From: Stieleria neptunia
GTDB taxonomy: Bacteria > Planctomycetota > Planctomycetia > Pirellulales > Pirellulaceae
Length of the DNA: 64,000 nt
Assembly: GCF_007754155.1 (NCBI RefSeq)
Contig: NZ_CP037423.1
Coordinates: 1 to 64,000 of the forward strand
Direction of reading: 5' to 3'
This document shows positions 44,560-54,116 of this stretch, one piece after another (the first letter of the stretch is position 1; each line of letters starts with the position of its first letter). The position numbers and the translations under genes are program-made. The notes below the pieces were generated by a model. The model saw only the letters and a list, made by a program, of their open reading frames with translations. It ran no database searches and had not been told where the DNA came from.

Positions 44560-44716
44560 GCGAGCAAACGAGACGGCTGAGCCAAGTCACTGTGGTTGAT
44601 AACGACGACAGGGGGGCAGACGTTCGATGGCTCGGTCGACAGGACGACCGGAATGCGAGATAACTTTCGTCGGCCGATGTCCGATTGATTGATTTCGTTG
44701 CCCGTTTGTTTGGACC

Positions 44717-45784
44717 ATGCACGTGAACGATTCTCGACAGATCAGCTATCGAATTCTGGATGCGTCGGCCAATCGGGCGGCCGAGGGGATTCGCACGATC
44801 GAAGAGTTTGTGCGGTTCGGATTGGACGATTCGCAAGCCGCCGCCGTTGCAAAGGAGCTTCGGCACGAGCTTGCCGCCGCGCTGTCGCGGTTGAACCGCG
44901 CCGAATTGCTCGCCGCCCGCGATACCGACGGCGATGTCGGCACCACGCTGCAAACGGCGGCCGAGTACTCGCGGACGGAAATTGCCGACGTGATCACCGC
45001 TGCGGCTGAGCGGGTGCAACAATCCCTGCGGGTCCTGGAAGAGTACGGAAAGACGATCGACGTTGAATTCGCTCGCCAGATCGAATCGCTGCGCTACCGG
45101 GCCTACACGCACCATCGCCAGATCGAACTTCACGCGATCGCCAGCAGTCGGTCACGTCGATTGGCCGATGCGGTGCTCTATCTGTTGATCGATTGCGGTC
45201 GGTCGGAAGCGGAGTTTGTCGAAACGATTCGGTCCTTGTCAGATGCCGGCGTCGATGTCTTCCAGCTGCGCGATAAACAGGCTTCTGATCGCCAGCTCTA
45301 TGAAAGAGCCAAATGCGGCGCCGTGATTGCCAAGGGTTGCGACGCGCTGTTCATTGTCAATGACCGCGCCGACATCGCGTCGTCTGCCGGCGCCGATGGT
45401 GTCCATGTCGGGCAAGACGAGTTGCCGGCGGGAATGGCGCGACGCGTCGTCGGCAGCGAACGTCTGGTCGGGGTGTCGACGCACGACATCGACCAAGTGC
45501 ATCAAGCGATCGCCGGCGGCGCGGACTACATCGGCTGTGGCCCGACGTTTCCCAGCACCACCAAGTCGTTTGATGCTCATGCGGGCACGGCGTTTTTGAA
45601 ACAGGTGCATGAGGAAACCCGACAAACGCCTCGGCCCGCGTTTGCGATCGGCGGCATCAATCAACAGAATCTTGATCAGGTGACCGCATGCGGCTTTCAC
45701 CGGATTGCCGTCACCGCTGCGATCAACGACGCCGAGGATCCGGCTGCCGCGGCCAGAGCCCTGCGGCGTCAGCTATTGGGATAG
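44717..45784 (+). CDS. thiE: Thiamine-phosphate synthase with ThiD2 domain
   Basis: Couples HMP-PP and thiazole phosphate into thiamine phosphate. The 355-residue protein has an N-terminal helical ThiD2-like domain (1-140, RILDASANRAAEGIRTIEEF) and a C-terminal TIM barrel with VFQLRDKQASDRQL, FIVNDRADIASSAGADGVHV, GVSTHDIDQ, YIGCGPTFPSTTK and FAIGGINQQN. No TPP riboswitch is visible in the 157 bases upstream. The final codons GGA TAG lie in a mini-repeat (45774-45796), so the stop may come from that element. Confidence 0.94.
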   Translation: MHVNDSRQISYRILDASANRAAEGIRTIEEFVRFGLDDSQAAAVAKELRHELAAALSRLNRAELLAARDTDGDVGTTLQTAAEYSRTEIADVITAAAERVQQSLRVLEEYGKTIDVEFARQIESLRYRAYTHHRQIELHAIASSRSRRLADAVLYLLIDCGRSEAEFVETIRSLSDAGVDVFQLRDKQASDRQLYERAKCGAVIAKGCDALFIVNDRADIASSAGADGVHVGQDELPAGMARRVVGSERLVGVSTHDIDQVHQAIAGGADYIGCGPTFPSTTKSFDAHAGTAFLKQVHEETRQTPRPAFAIGGINQQNLDQVTACGFHRIAVTAAINDAEDPAAAARALRRQLLG

Positions 45785-45796
45785 GCTTCCCAGCGT
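45774..45796 (+). repeat. Mini-hairpin repeat, family P4 (partial copy 4)
   Basis: TTGGGATAGGCTTCCCAGCG shares GGGATAGGCTTCC with copy 3 but has lost the full second arm. Its TAG is the thiE stop codon. Confidence 0.5.
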
Positions 45797-45852
45797 TACC
45801 TTCCGGGCGGTCGCGTCGTTGTTTCGACGACCTGGAAAGGACCTCGCACGAT
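45797..45852. repeat. Palindromic repeat, family P3 (related copy)
   Basis: Contains ACGACCTGGAAAGGACC, matching the complement of the family P3 arm at 4455-4472, next to a GTCGTTGTTTCGACGAC hairpin. It separates convergent thiE and recJ. Confidence 0.5.
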
Positions 45853-47616
45853 TCAGCCGGTGGTGACACCGACGTGAACGGGTTTCCAATCGACGACGTG
45901 GATTTCCACGCGACGAAAGCCACGGAACTCGTTGATCACCGGGCGATAAGCGATTTGAATCGGTCCGTCACAGGCGTTGAGTTCATCGCACCAGTCGCCG
46001 GCGCCGAAGGCGACGCCGCGGACGGTCTTGCCGCCTTGATCCAGACGGACCGTCAGATGGCGATCACCGCTGCCCATGCGACGGGCCGGTTCGGCCAGCG
46101 TGACGTTCTGGCAGAGTAGCGTCGGACGTGGGTTGCCCGCGCCGAAGGGCTCGAGTGTTTCGATTTGTTTGATCGTGTTCAGGTTCAATTGGCCGAACGA
46201 CGCTTCGGCATCGATCACGATCTCCGGCTCGATTTCACCGGCCGTCCATTGTTCAGAAATCGCTTCGCAAAAGTCTTCGCGGAAACCGTCGATTTGGCGT
46301 TCGTCGATCGTCAGTCCCGCGGCGGCTTTGTGTCCGCCGAACCGGACCAGTCGGTCGGCACAAGTGGCCAGCGCGGCGTGCAAGTCGATCGCCGTTCCAC
46401 CGACGCGACCCGATCCGACCGCTTCCGCTTTCCCGGAGGCATCCATCGACAGGATGATGACCGGCTTGGCGTACTTGTCGCTCAGCCGACCGGCGACCAC
46501 GCCGATCACGCCCTGGTGCCAACCGACGCCGGCCAGCACCAGCGCGGGGTCGTTTTCGGCGTCGAAGTTTTCTTTGATTTGCTTTTGTGCGGCCAGGGTG
46601 ACGCTGCGCTGCAAGCTGTCGCGGTTCTTGTTGAGCTGGTCGATGTATTCGGCCAGGGCCGTGGCCCGTTCTTCGTTGGTTGTCGTCAACAACTCCACAC
46701 CCAACTGAGCCTGTCCGAGTCGACCGGACGCGTTCAACCGGGGCGCCAGGTTGAACGCGATGCTCTCGGTGTTCAACGTTGATGCTTCATCCAGCTTGGT
46801 GATCTTCATCAACTCGGCCAAACCGGGCAGCGGTTCGCTGCCGAGCATCCGCAAGCCGTGCGAGACCAGAATCCGATTTTCGTCGACCAATGGAACGACG
46901 TCGGCGACGGTTCCGATGGCGGCCAACGACAGCGACTGCATCAGGTAGCGCCGCAAGGGTTCGGTCACTTTCTTGGATCCGCAGATCTTTTGACACAGTG
47001 ACCAGGCTAATTTGAACGCCACGCCGGCACCGCAGAGTTCGCCAAAGGGATAATGCGTTCCGGGCAGTCGCGGGTGCACGATCGCGTCGGCGTCGGGCAG
47101 AGAGTCGTCGATCGTGTGGTGATCGGTAATGATCAGTTGCACGCCCAGCTCTTTGCAGAGTTCGGCGCAGGCGACGCTGGTGATGCCGCAGTCGACCGAG
47201 ATAATCATCTTTTTTCCGCGATCGGCCAGTTTTCCAATCGCGTCGGCATTCAAACCGTACCCTTCCTCCAATCGATTGGGGACGTGGTAGGCGACGTTGC
47301 CGCCGAGCAGTTTCAAGCCGTTGTAGAGGATCGCGGTCCCGGTCATCCCGTCGCAGTCGTAGTCGCCGTAAATCGCGATCGGCGTTTTCGCCGCGATCGC
47401 CTCGGCCACCAACTCGGTCGCCTCGGGGACACCGGGCAATTCTTGGGGGTCACGCAGTCCCGTCAATTTTGTCGACAAGAAGGCGTCGGCGGCCTTGCGA
47501 TCATAGACGCCGCGGCTGACCAAAAGCTGTGCGACAACGGGCGGCAATCCGGATCCACGGATCAGTTGGTCGACGCGGGCGGCATCATGGGGAACGATCC
47601 GCCATTTCCGTTTCAT
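45853..47616 (-). CDS. recJ: Single-stranded-DNA exonuclease RecJ
   Basis: 5'-3' exonuclease in recombination and mismatch repair, 587 residues. The DHH phosphoesterase core has GDYDCDGMTG (84-93), VDCGI and TDHHTID (164-170). The DHHA1 domain ends with RFGGHKAAAGLTI. The OB-fold C-terminal domain follows (FGAGNPRPTLLC). The ATG at 47616 is preferred over a GTG four codons earlier. It is convergent with thiE. Confidence 0.95.
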   Translation of the reverse strand: MKRKWRIVPHDAARVDQLIRGSGLPPVVAQLLVSRGVYDRKAADAFLSTKLTGLRDPQELPGVPEATELVAEAIAAKTPIAIYGDYDCDGMTGTAILYNGLKLLGGNVAYHVPNRLEEGYGLNADAIGKLADRGKKMIISVDCGITSVACAELCKELGVQLIITDHHTIDDSLPDADAIVHPRLPGTHYPFGELCGAGVAFKLAWSLCQKICGSKKVTEPLRRYLMQSLSLAAIGTVADVVPLVDENRILVSHGLRMLGSEPLPGLAELMKITKLDEASTLNTESIAFNLAPRLNASGRLGQAQLGVELLTTTNEERATALAEYIDQLNKNRDSLQRSVTLAAQKQIKENFDAENDPALVLAGVGWHQGVIGVVAGRLSDKYAKPVIILSMDASGKAEAVGSGRVGGTAIDLHAALATCADRLVRFGGHKAAAGLTIDERQIDGFREDFCEAISEQWTAGEIEPEIVIDAEASFGQLNLNTIKQIETLEPFGAGNPRPTLLCQNVTLAEPARRMGSGDRHLTVRLDQGGKTVRGVAFGAGDWCDELNACDGPIQIAYRPVINEFRGFRRVEIHVVDWKPVHVGVTTG

Positions 47617-47752
47617 CCTTGGACTCACTTACGTTGAGGCGCGTGACGCGTTTCAAATCCGGCAGCAGCAGCGAAACACTACGGCCTACCGCGCAGGACG
47701 CAGTCTTTCGATGCAGGGCATGGAGGATCGCCGCCAGTCACAAGACTTGACG

Positions 47753-47803
47753 TCGGCCCTCCCTTCGCTGCGCTCAATTCCTCCCGCACACGGGAGGGTT
47801 CTT
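47753..47803 (-). repeat. Hairpin repeat, family P6 (copy 2)
   Basis: Read leftward: ACCCTCCC loop GGGAGG, then TTGAGCGCAGCGAAGGGAGG. The hairpin plus GAGCGCAG tail matches the element after recA (17313-17342). It lies just downstream of rpmG. Confidence 0.6.
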
Positions 47804-47812
47804 TCAAACGTC

Positions 47813-47977
47813 CTACTTTTTCTTTTCGCCGTGCCAGGTGTGGCGGCGCAGTCGCGGGCTGTACTTCTTCAGACGAAGCTTTTCGCCGCCGGCCTTACGC
47901 TTCAGGGTGTAGTTGTAGTCGCCGGTTTCTTCGCAAACCAGGAAGACTGTTTCAGCCTTTTTCTTGCTCTTAGCCAT
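47813..47977 (-). CDS. rpmG: 50S ribosomal protein L33
   Basis: A 54-residue ribosomal protein. The segments CEETGDYNYTLKRK and LRLKKYSPRLRRHTWHGEKK match bL33. Only one cysteine is present in the position of the first zinc pair, so this is a zinc-independent form. It is missed by length thresholds of 60 residues. Stop TAG at 47813; the start ATG lies upstream of recJ in the same direction with a 196-base gap containing a P6 repeat. Confidence 0.93.
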   Translation of the reverse strand: MAKSKKKAETVFLVCEETGDYNYTLKRKAGGEKLRLKKYSPRLRRHTWHGEKKK

Positions 47978-48164
47978 CGGAAGTCAATTCAGACAGGTGT
48001 GATTGTGGGGGTGCATGCCGTTTTTCGGGTCGCGGATTATGCCCGCTGGTCCCCTGTTTCGGCAAGCCTTGTTTCCAGTAAACCTGCTCCGGAGGGCGAT
48101 TCGGGTTAGAATTAGCACCACCAAGGCCTCCTTCTTTGATCATTTTGCACTGGATTCCTTCCTG

Positions 48165-50063
48165 ATGACGCGTTTCATCCCCCCCGTTTGTTTCTCCACG
48201 GTCGCTGCCAGTTTCGCGGTCGGCCTGGTTCTGCTGGCTCAGCTTTCGGCCACCGTGGACGCGGCCGACCCTCCCGGTCGACCCAACATCGTTTGGATCA
48301 TGTCGGAGGACAACTCGGCGGATTACCTCCGTCACTTTGACCCCGCCGGGGCTCCGGCACCCAACATCGAAGCGTTGGCGGCCCACGGCGTGACCTTTGA
48401 TCGCGCGTTCTCCAATGCGCCGGTCTGTTCGGTCGCCCGCACGACGTTGATCACCGGATGTTACGCCCCGCGGATCGGCACCCAATTCCATCGTCGACAC
48501 GTCGCGATGCCGATGCCCGAAGACTTGCAGATGTTTCCGGCCTACCTGCGAGCCGCCGGTTATTACACGACCAACAACAGCAAAGAGGACTACAACGCGG
48601 TCAAGGGATCCGATGTTTGGAGCGACTCGAGTCGGAAGGCGAGTTGGCGGAACCGCCCAGATCAGTCGATGCCGTTCTTTCACGTGCAAACGTTCGCCGA
48701 TTCGCACGAAAGCCGATTGCACTTCGGCGAAGCGCAAATGACGGAACCGACGGCGACCGATCCGGCCGACGTCAAGCTCCAGGATTACTTTCCCGATACG
48801 CCGCTGTTCCGCTACACCCGAGCCCGGTATCACGATCGGATGATGAAAATCGACGAACTCGTCGGCGGCGTGATCGACCAGCTTCGCGAAGACGATCAAC
48901 TGGAAAACACGTTTGTGTTCTACTTCGGCGATCACGGCGGCGTGCTGCCACGATCCAAAGGCTACCTGTATGAATCAGGCCTGCACGTCCCATTGGTTGT
49001 TCGCGTGCCGGATCGGTTCCAATCGTTGGCCGCCCGTGAACTCGGTTCGCGCACCAACGGGTTTGTCGAGTTCGTCGATTTCGGGCCGACCGTGTTGAGC
49101 CTGGCCGGGCTGGAGCAACCCGAAGGTGTCGACGGGAAACCGTTTCTGGGGATCGACGCCGACCCGGACAAAGTCGATCGCCGCGACGAAACATTGGGGT
49201 ACGCGGATCGGTTCGACGAAAAATACGAACTCGTTCGGTCGCTGCGAATCGGCGACTTCAAATACATCCGCAACTTCGAATCGTTTTATCCAGACGGGCT
49301 GCAGAACAACTATCGGTACAAGTGCCTGGCGTACCAGCAGTGGCGCGAGTTGCACCAACAAGGAAAACTGACCGGTGCGGCAAAGCAGTTCTACGAAGCC
49401 AAAGCGCCCGAGGCGTTGTATGACCTGGCGGCCGATCCGTACGAGATCAACAACTTGTGGTCGAATCCCGAGCACGCGACGCGCTTGAAAATGATGCGTG
49501 ATCAATTGGACGATCGACTCAAGTCGCTGCCCGATCTGAGCTTTGTGATCGAAGCGGTGATGGTCGATGAAGCGATCAACAATCCGACGGTATTTGGCGA
49601 ATCACACAGCGGACAAATCACCAAGTACATCGACACGGTGAACTTGGCGTTGCTGCCGAGCGAACAGGCGTTGCCGGGAATCCAAGCGGCACTCGAGGAT
49701 GCCGATCCGTGGGTCCGTTACTGGGCGCTGGTCGCCTGCAGTTCGCTGGGTGAAGCCGCCAAACCGCTGACGCCGGCGATCGAGAAATTCCTCGTCGACG
49801 TCGAACCGCTCGTTGTGATCCGGGCGGTGGAGTATTTGGCCGTGCACAGCGACATCGACACCAAACCGTTCCTTTATCGCTCGCTGGAACGTGCGACCAA
49901 CGAACCGGAACTGCTGCGGATGCTCAACACGATCGTCTTCCTGCGTGACTTCCACGGTTACGAAGTCGACCCGGATAAGTTTCAGTTCCTGCCGGTCTTG
50001 CTGCCGATCGATCCCAAGGGCGAAGTGATCCGCAGGTTGCAATACCTGAAGGGCGAAATTTAA
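48165..50063 (+). CDS. Sulfatase with CSVAR motif and HEAT-like tail
   Basis: A 632-residue secreted sulfatase. Signal peptide to about residue 34 (ATVDAA) from ATG 48165; an open frame extends to 48003 but lacks a signal. Metal-site MSEDNS (46-51) and the active-site motif CSVAR (88-92) in NAPVCSVARTTLITG show the heparan-sulfamidase-like group, where Val replaces the Pro of CxPxR. The late block FYFGDHGG also fits. Residues from about 500 form HEAT-type helices (ALEDADPWVRYWALVACSSL) likely to mediate binding. Confidence 0.9.
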   Translation: MTRFIPPVCFSTVAASFAVGLVLLAQLSATVDAADPPGRPNIVWIMSEDNSADYLRHFDPAGAPAPNIEALAAHGVTFDRAFSNAPVCSVARTTLITGCYAPRIGTQFHRRHVAMPMPEDLQMFPAYLRAAGYYTTNNSKEDYNAVKGSDVWSDSSRKASWRNRPDQSMPFFHVQTFADSHESRLHFGEAQMTEPTATDPADVKLQDYFPDTPLFRYTRARYHDRMMKIDELVGGVIDQLREDDQLENTFVFYFGDHGGVLPRSKGYLYESGLHVPLVVRVPDRFQSLAARELGSRTNGFVEFVDFGPTVLSLAGLEQPEGVDGKPFLGIDADPDKVDRRDETLGYADRFDEKYELVRSLRIGDFKYIRNFESFYPDGLQNNYRYKCLAYQQWRELHQQGKLTGAAKQFYEAKAPEALYDLAADPYEINNLWSNPEHATRLKMMRDQLDDRLKSLPDLSFVIEAVMVDEAINNPTVFGESHSGQITKYIDTVNLALLPSEQALPGIQAALEDADPWVRYWALVACSSLGEAAKPLTPAIEKFLVDVEPLVVIRAVEYLAVHSDIDTKPFLYRSLERATNEPELLRMLNTIVFLRDFHGYEVDPDKFQFLPVLLPIDPKGEVIRRLQYLKGEI

Positions 50064-50084
50064 ACGGTGTGAAGACGGAGAGAT

Positions 50085-50166
50085 GGCAGAATGATGAAGT
50101 GGCAGAATGATTTTAGGTCTGCGATCGGAGTGGTCTGAACATCATTCTGCCCCGGATCATTCTGCC
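50085..50166. repeat. Paired direct and inverted 11-mers
   Basis: GGCAGAATGAT occurs at 50085-50095 and 50101-50111, and its complement ATCATTCTGCC at 50141-50151 and 50156-50166. The four copies can form two alternative or nested hairpins between convergent genes. Confidence 0.85.
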
Positions 50167-50199
50167 AAACCTTTTCCTACACTGCCGCCCTCGTCACTC

Positions 50200-51030
50200 T
50201 CACCCTTCGGCGTCGGCCGCATCACTCTCCCACGGATCCGACCAGTCTTCCCAGTGTTCCAGGTAGGTCGCGTAGGCTTCGCAGTCGGCGGCCTTGGCCT
50301 CGATCCACGCCTTGCTTTCGGCCGTGATCTCGACTTCTTTCTCCAGCGTCATCTTGCCGCTGAGCACCATCGACCGCAGGAACACGAAATACGTGTCCAG
50401 CACATCGCAGCGGCAGTAGTCGCTGATGCCCTTGAGGTCCCCGTCGTCATATTGCTGTTGGACCTGGTCGCCGGTGACCGACATTTTGCCGGGTTTGCCG
50501 AGCAGCTTGGTCGCCAAGTTCAATCCGCCGTTGAACCGTGAGGCGCTGAAATTAGTCAATAAATCTTGCAGGTCCAGGTGCGAATCGACGCTAAACCGAT
50601 TCCGCGGCGATCGATAACCGTCGTTTTTGAACCAGGGCGCGATCGAGATGCCGAAGCGATAGGCCGCCAGTTCCATCAGCGGTAGATCGAAGGTTCGACC
50701 GTTGAACGTGACCCATTGGGGACGCTTGTAGATCTCCCAACCCTTCCAAAAATGGGCCGTGATCACGTGGCTGCGAAAATTCGGTTCGTCCAGGGAAACA
50801 ATATCGATCAGCCGAAAGTCTTTGGAAACCTTGGCGACCACCACCGCAATGGGAACCTGGAACGTGTAGGGGATAAACGTGGTCCCTTTCTCCTCCATCA
50901 ATTCCGATTGATAACGCGCGATGGCGTCCTGCGGCGAAAGCGACTGGCCGGGGTAGCGGACTTTCGCGATCAGCGCCCCATCGGCGATACTTTCGCAGTC
51001 AAATACCAGATGGGAAACGTCTTCGCTCAT
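50200..51030 (-). CDS. PolB-like 3'-5' exonuclease domain protein
   Basis: A 276-residue protein with a DnaQ-like DEDD exonuclease fold of the type found in B-family polymerases. ExoI is VFDCES (D11, E13), ExoII-like TFNGRTFDLPLM, and ExoIII YCRCDVLDTYFVF. No polymerase domain follows. It may proofread or repair DNA, or act on RNA. The ATG at 51030 is used; one codon earlier is TTG. The tail is acidic with Trp-rich HWEDWSDPWESD. Confidence 0.82.
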   Translation of the reverse strand: MSEDVSHLVFDCESIADGALIAKVRYPGQSLSPQDAIARYQSELMEEKGTTFIPYTFQVPIAVVVAKVSKDFRLIDIVSLDEPNFRSHVITAHFWKGWEIYKRPQWVTFNGRTFDLPLMELAAYRFGISIAPWFKNDGYRSPRNRFSVDSHLDLQDLLTNFSASRFNGGLNLATKLLGKPGKMSVTGDQVQQQYDDGDLKGISDYCRCDVLDTYFVFLRSMVLSGKMTLEKEVEITAESKAWIEAKAADCEAYATYLEHWEDWSDPWESDAADAEG

Positions 51031-51117
51031 CAATCACCTTGATCCCGGTTCAAAAATCGTGTTGGAGTGTGGATCCGTTTCCGACACCTGCCGCACGAGC
51101 TTAACACAAAACGACAC

Positions 51118-52365
51118 ATGTTCGAAATCAACCGCCGCCGATTGTTGGACCGTTTTCTACGGTACGTTCGCATCGCCACCACCGCCGATCCCAATAGCGG
51201 GACCTATCCCAGCAGCGAAGGCCAACGGGAACTCGGCAAACTGCTTGCCGCCGAGCTTGCTGCGATGGCGGCCGAGGACGTCGTTCAAGACGAACACGCC
51301 CTGGTCTATGCGAGCGTTCCGTCCACCGTCGGCGATGCCGAGGTGCCCGTCGTCGCACTCGTCGCCCACGTCGACACATCGCCCGACGCACCCGGCGAGA
51401 ACGTTTGCCCCAGCGTGATCGAAAACTATCCCGGCGGCGACATCGAACTGGCCAATGGAGAAATGATTCGTGTCGACGCCTGCCCGGCACTCCGCGATCT
51501 GGTCGGTGCCACCCTGATCACGACCGACGGCACCACGCTGCTCGGCGGCGACGACAAAGCCGGTGTGGCGATTATCATGGAACTGGTCCAGACGTTGATC
51601 GAAAATCCGCAACTGAAACACGGTCCGGTCAAGGTCGTGATGACGTGCGATGAAGAAATCGGCCATGGAACCGACAAGATCGATTTGCAAAAACTAGCAG
51701 CCGATGTGGCGTACACCCTCGACAGCGGCGGAGCCGGCATCGTCGACGTGGAAACGTTTTCGGCCGATGCCGCCACGGTGCGTTTTCTCGGGGACAACAT
51801 TCATCCGTCGATCGCCAAAGACCGCATGATCAACGCGGTTCGTGGCGCCGCCGATTTCATCGCCGCCCTGCCGCGCGAAACCGACACGCCGGAAACCACC
51901 GACGGCCGGCAAGGGTTCATCCACGCCAATTCCATCAGCGGCGGGGTCGGTGAAGCGACCGTCGAATTGATCCTCCGTTCCTTCGATGCCGCCGACTTGG
52001 AAACCTACGCGGAATCCCTCCGCCAGATCGCCGCCTCGGTCGAATCGCAATGGCCGGGATTGAAAGTCGAAGTCAACACGCGGCGGCAATATCGCAACCT
52101 GGGCGAAGGCCTGGCCAAGTTGCCCGAGTCGATCACACTGGCCGAACAAGCGTTTGAGAACTTGGGCCGCCCGTGCACCAAAGCGATCGTTCGCGGCGGT
52201 ACCGACGGCAGCGTGCTGACCGAAAAAGGTCTGCCGACGCCCAACCTGTCCAGCGGCCAACACAATATCCACAGCGTGCGCGAATTTGCTTGCCTGGACG
52301 AAATGGTTGCCGCGACCGAACACTTGGTCGAATTGCTTTCGCTTTGGTCCAACCAGCGGGCTTAA
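51118..52365 (+). CDS. pepT: Peptidase T (tripeptidase, M20B)
   Basis: Zinc tripeptidase of 415 residues. Metal ligands are in LVAHVDTSPDAPG, TLLGGDDKAGVA, and TCDEEIGHGTD, with GGTDGSVLTEKG and SSGQHNIHSVREF closing the site. The ATG at 51118 gives the expected start MFEINRRRLLDRFLRYV. It precedes ispE by eight bases and is probably co-transcribed with it. Confidence 0.95.
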   Translation: MFEINRRRLLDRFLRYVRIATTADPNSGTYPSSEGQRELGKLLAAELAAMAAEDVVQDEHALVYASVPSTVGDAEVPVVALVAHVDTSPDAPGENVCPSVIENYPGGDIELANGEMIRVDACPALRDLVGATLITTDGTTLLGGDDKAGVAIIMELVQTLIENPQLKHGPVKVVMTCDEEIGHGTDKIDLQKLAADVAYTLDSGGAGIVDVETFSADAATVRFLGDNIHPSIAKDRMINAVRGAADFIAALPRETDTPETTDGRQGFIHANSISGGVGEATVELILRSFDAADLETYAESLRQIAASVESQWPGLKVEVNTRRQYRNLGEGLAKLPESITLAEQAFENLGRPCTKAIVRGGTDGSVLTEKGLPTPNLSSGQHNIHSVREFACLDEMVAATEHLVELLSLWSNQRA

Positions 52366-52373
52366 AAACCATC

Positions 52374-53351
52374 ATGACGATCGCCCGTACCTCGCCACCG
52401 GCAAAACTGAACCTGTTTCTCGAGATTCCGGCCCGCCGTGATGACGGGTACCACGAAATCGACACCGTCATGGCCGCGATCGACTGGCGTGACGAACTGG
52501 AAATCGAATCGATTCCCCAGCCGCGAATCGAATTGACGGCAGATTGGTTGCCCTCGGTCGAATCGGTTGCCGGCGAGTTGGGACTGGACGCCGGCCAGGG
52601 CCGCGTGCCCGAGCTGCTGCGGATTCCCACCGACGACTCCAACCTGGTCGTCCGCGCGCTGGCGGCCTTTCGGACCCAATTTGGCGTCCAAACGGGCTTC
52701 CGCGTGCGACTGGGCAAACGGATTCCCGCCGGGGCCGGGATGGGCGGTGCCAGCAGTGACGCGGCCCATGCGATTGACTGTGCTGCCCAGATTCACCAAT
52801 TTGACAACGAAACAAAGGTCCTCCACGGGATCGCGTCGTCGATCGGCAGCGATGTTCCGTTCTTTCTTGCCGATCGGGACTGCCAGTCGGTGATGGCGGC
52901 CCATGCGACCGGTCGCGGCGAGTTGTTGTCACCGCTGGGAGACTGTCCATCGATACACTTTGTGGTGGCGTATCCATCGAGGAGCCTGTCGACAGCGGGC
53001 GTTTACGCACAGTTGAAGGTTCCCGAGCGAGCGGTTTCATCGACGTCCTTTTTGCAGGCGCTTGGGCGTGGAGATCGCGAGCGGATGGGCCAGGCGATGA
53101 TGAATCGGCTGACCGGTCCGGCGTTGAAAATTCTGCCACAGCTGAACGAATTATTGGAATCACTGTGGCAATGCGGACTCCAACCGTGTCAACTAACTGG
53201 TAGCGGTTCGGCATGTTTTGGGATTGCCAAGGATGTCGAACAGGCCAAGGAGATCGTGAAGCGTTTAGAGACCGAGTTGCAACCTGGTGTTTTGCTTCGT
53301 GTGGCGCAAACGGTTCCTGCTGCGACACCCATTGAAATCGAGCCGAGCTAG
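52374..53351 (+). CDS. ispE: CDP-ME kinase IspE
   Basis: GHMP kinase phosphorylating 4-diphosphocytidyl-2-C-methylerythritol in the non-mevalonate isoprenoid pathway. The 325-residue protein has SPPAKLNLFLEI at the start (7-18), the ATP loop PAGAGMGGASSDAAHAI, SSIGSDVPFFL and the C-terminal LTGSGSACFGI. An insert after DELEIESI (near residue 50-80) makes it longer than E. coli IspE. spoVG follows after 30 bases, as ispE and spoVG also lie close in Firmicutes. Confidence 0.95.
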   Translation: MTIARTSPPAKLNLFLEIPARRDDGYHEIDTVMAAIDWRDELEIESIPQPRIELTADWLPSVESVAGELGLDAGQGRVPELLRIPTDDSNLVVRALAAFRTQFGVQTGFRVRLGKRIPAGAGMGGASSDAAHAIDCAAQIHQFDNETKVLHGIASSIGSDVPFFLADRDCQSVMAAHATGRGELLSPLGDCPSIHFVVAYPSRSLSTAGVYAQLKVPERAVSSTSFLQALGRGDRERMGQAMMNRLTGPALKILPQLNELLESLWQCGLQPCQLTGSGSACFGIAKDVEQAKEIVKRLETELQPGVLLRVAQTVPAATPIEIEPS

Positions 53352-53381
53352 AACGCAGTCATTAGCGAGGGAGTTCAGATC

Positions 53382-53933
53382 GTGGAGATAACGGAGATTC
53401 GAATCAAGTTAATGGAGTCGTCGGAAGACCGGCTGCGAGCGTTTTGTTCGATCACGATCGATGGCTGTTTCGTGGTCCGCGATTTGAAGATCATCGACGG
53501 TGCCAACGGACCGTTCGTGGCGATGCCGAGTCGGAAGTTGACCGGTCATTGCAATCGCTGCCACCACAAGAATCATTTGCGTGCCAGTTACTGTAACCAT
53601 TGCGGTCACAAGCTTTCCTTCGACAGCGACGGCGCGCTCGACTCGCCGCAAAAGCTGTATGCCGACGTCGCCCATCCGATCAACAGCGAGTGCCGCGAAC
53701 TGATACAGGACGCGGTGATTCACGAGTTTGAAGCGGAGTTGAGTCGTTGCCAACAACCAGGCTATCGTTCGCGCTACGATGACGACTTTGCCGATGCCGG
53801 CGAAGACGTGGACACGGCGTTGATTGACCCGGCCCACGCCTCGCCGAGCCCCTCCAAGCAACGAAAACCGAGCGAGCAGGAAGAGAAGCGTGTCGGCGGC
53901 AACGACTCGGAATTCGGCGCCGGGATTTTTTGA
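53382..53933 (+). CDS. spoVG: SpoVG-family protein with zinc ribbon
   Basis: A 183-residue protein starting at GTG after AGGGAG. Residues 1-52 are the SpoVG fold ([39 protein letters not shown]). A zinc ribbon is inserted at 57-74 with C57, C60, C71 and C74, exactly before the segment where SpoVG normally continues with ...YADVAHPIN (93-101). The tail from about 125 is acidic and disordered. SpoVG binds nucleic acids in other phyla; the added ribbon suggests altered specificity. Confidence 0.88.
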   Translation: MEITEIRIKLMESSEDRLRAFCSITIDGCFVVRDLKIIDGANGPFVAMPSRKLTGHCNRCHHKNHLRASYCNHCGHKLSFDSDGALDSPQKLYADVAHPINSECRELIQDAVIHEFEAELSRCQQPGYRSRYDDDFADAGEDVDTALIDPAHASPSPSKQRKPSEQEEKRVGGNDSEFGAGIF

Positions 53934-54116
53934 TCGACGATGTTTCGCGGGGACCTGCATCGGCCTCGATTTCCGGAACGGACTGGCCATAGGGATCGTC
54001 GTTCGCTAAAACGAGTTTGAGTCCGCCATCGGATCAATCATCTCAACCGACGTTGTCGAACGTCGGCCGAACCCTTTTTGATAGCATCGCCCACTACGGT
54101 GACCAAGGACGGCCCC

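Noticed and set aside
44560..44716. TPP riboswitch upstream of thiE
   Set aside because: The conserved CUGAGA and ACCUGAUCUGGAUAAUGC-like elements are not present.
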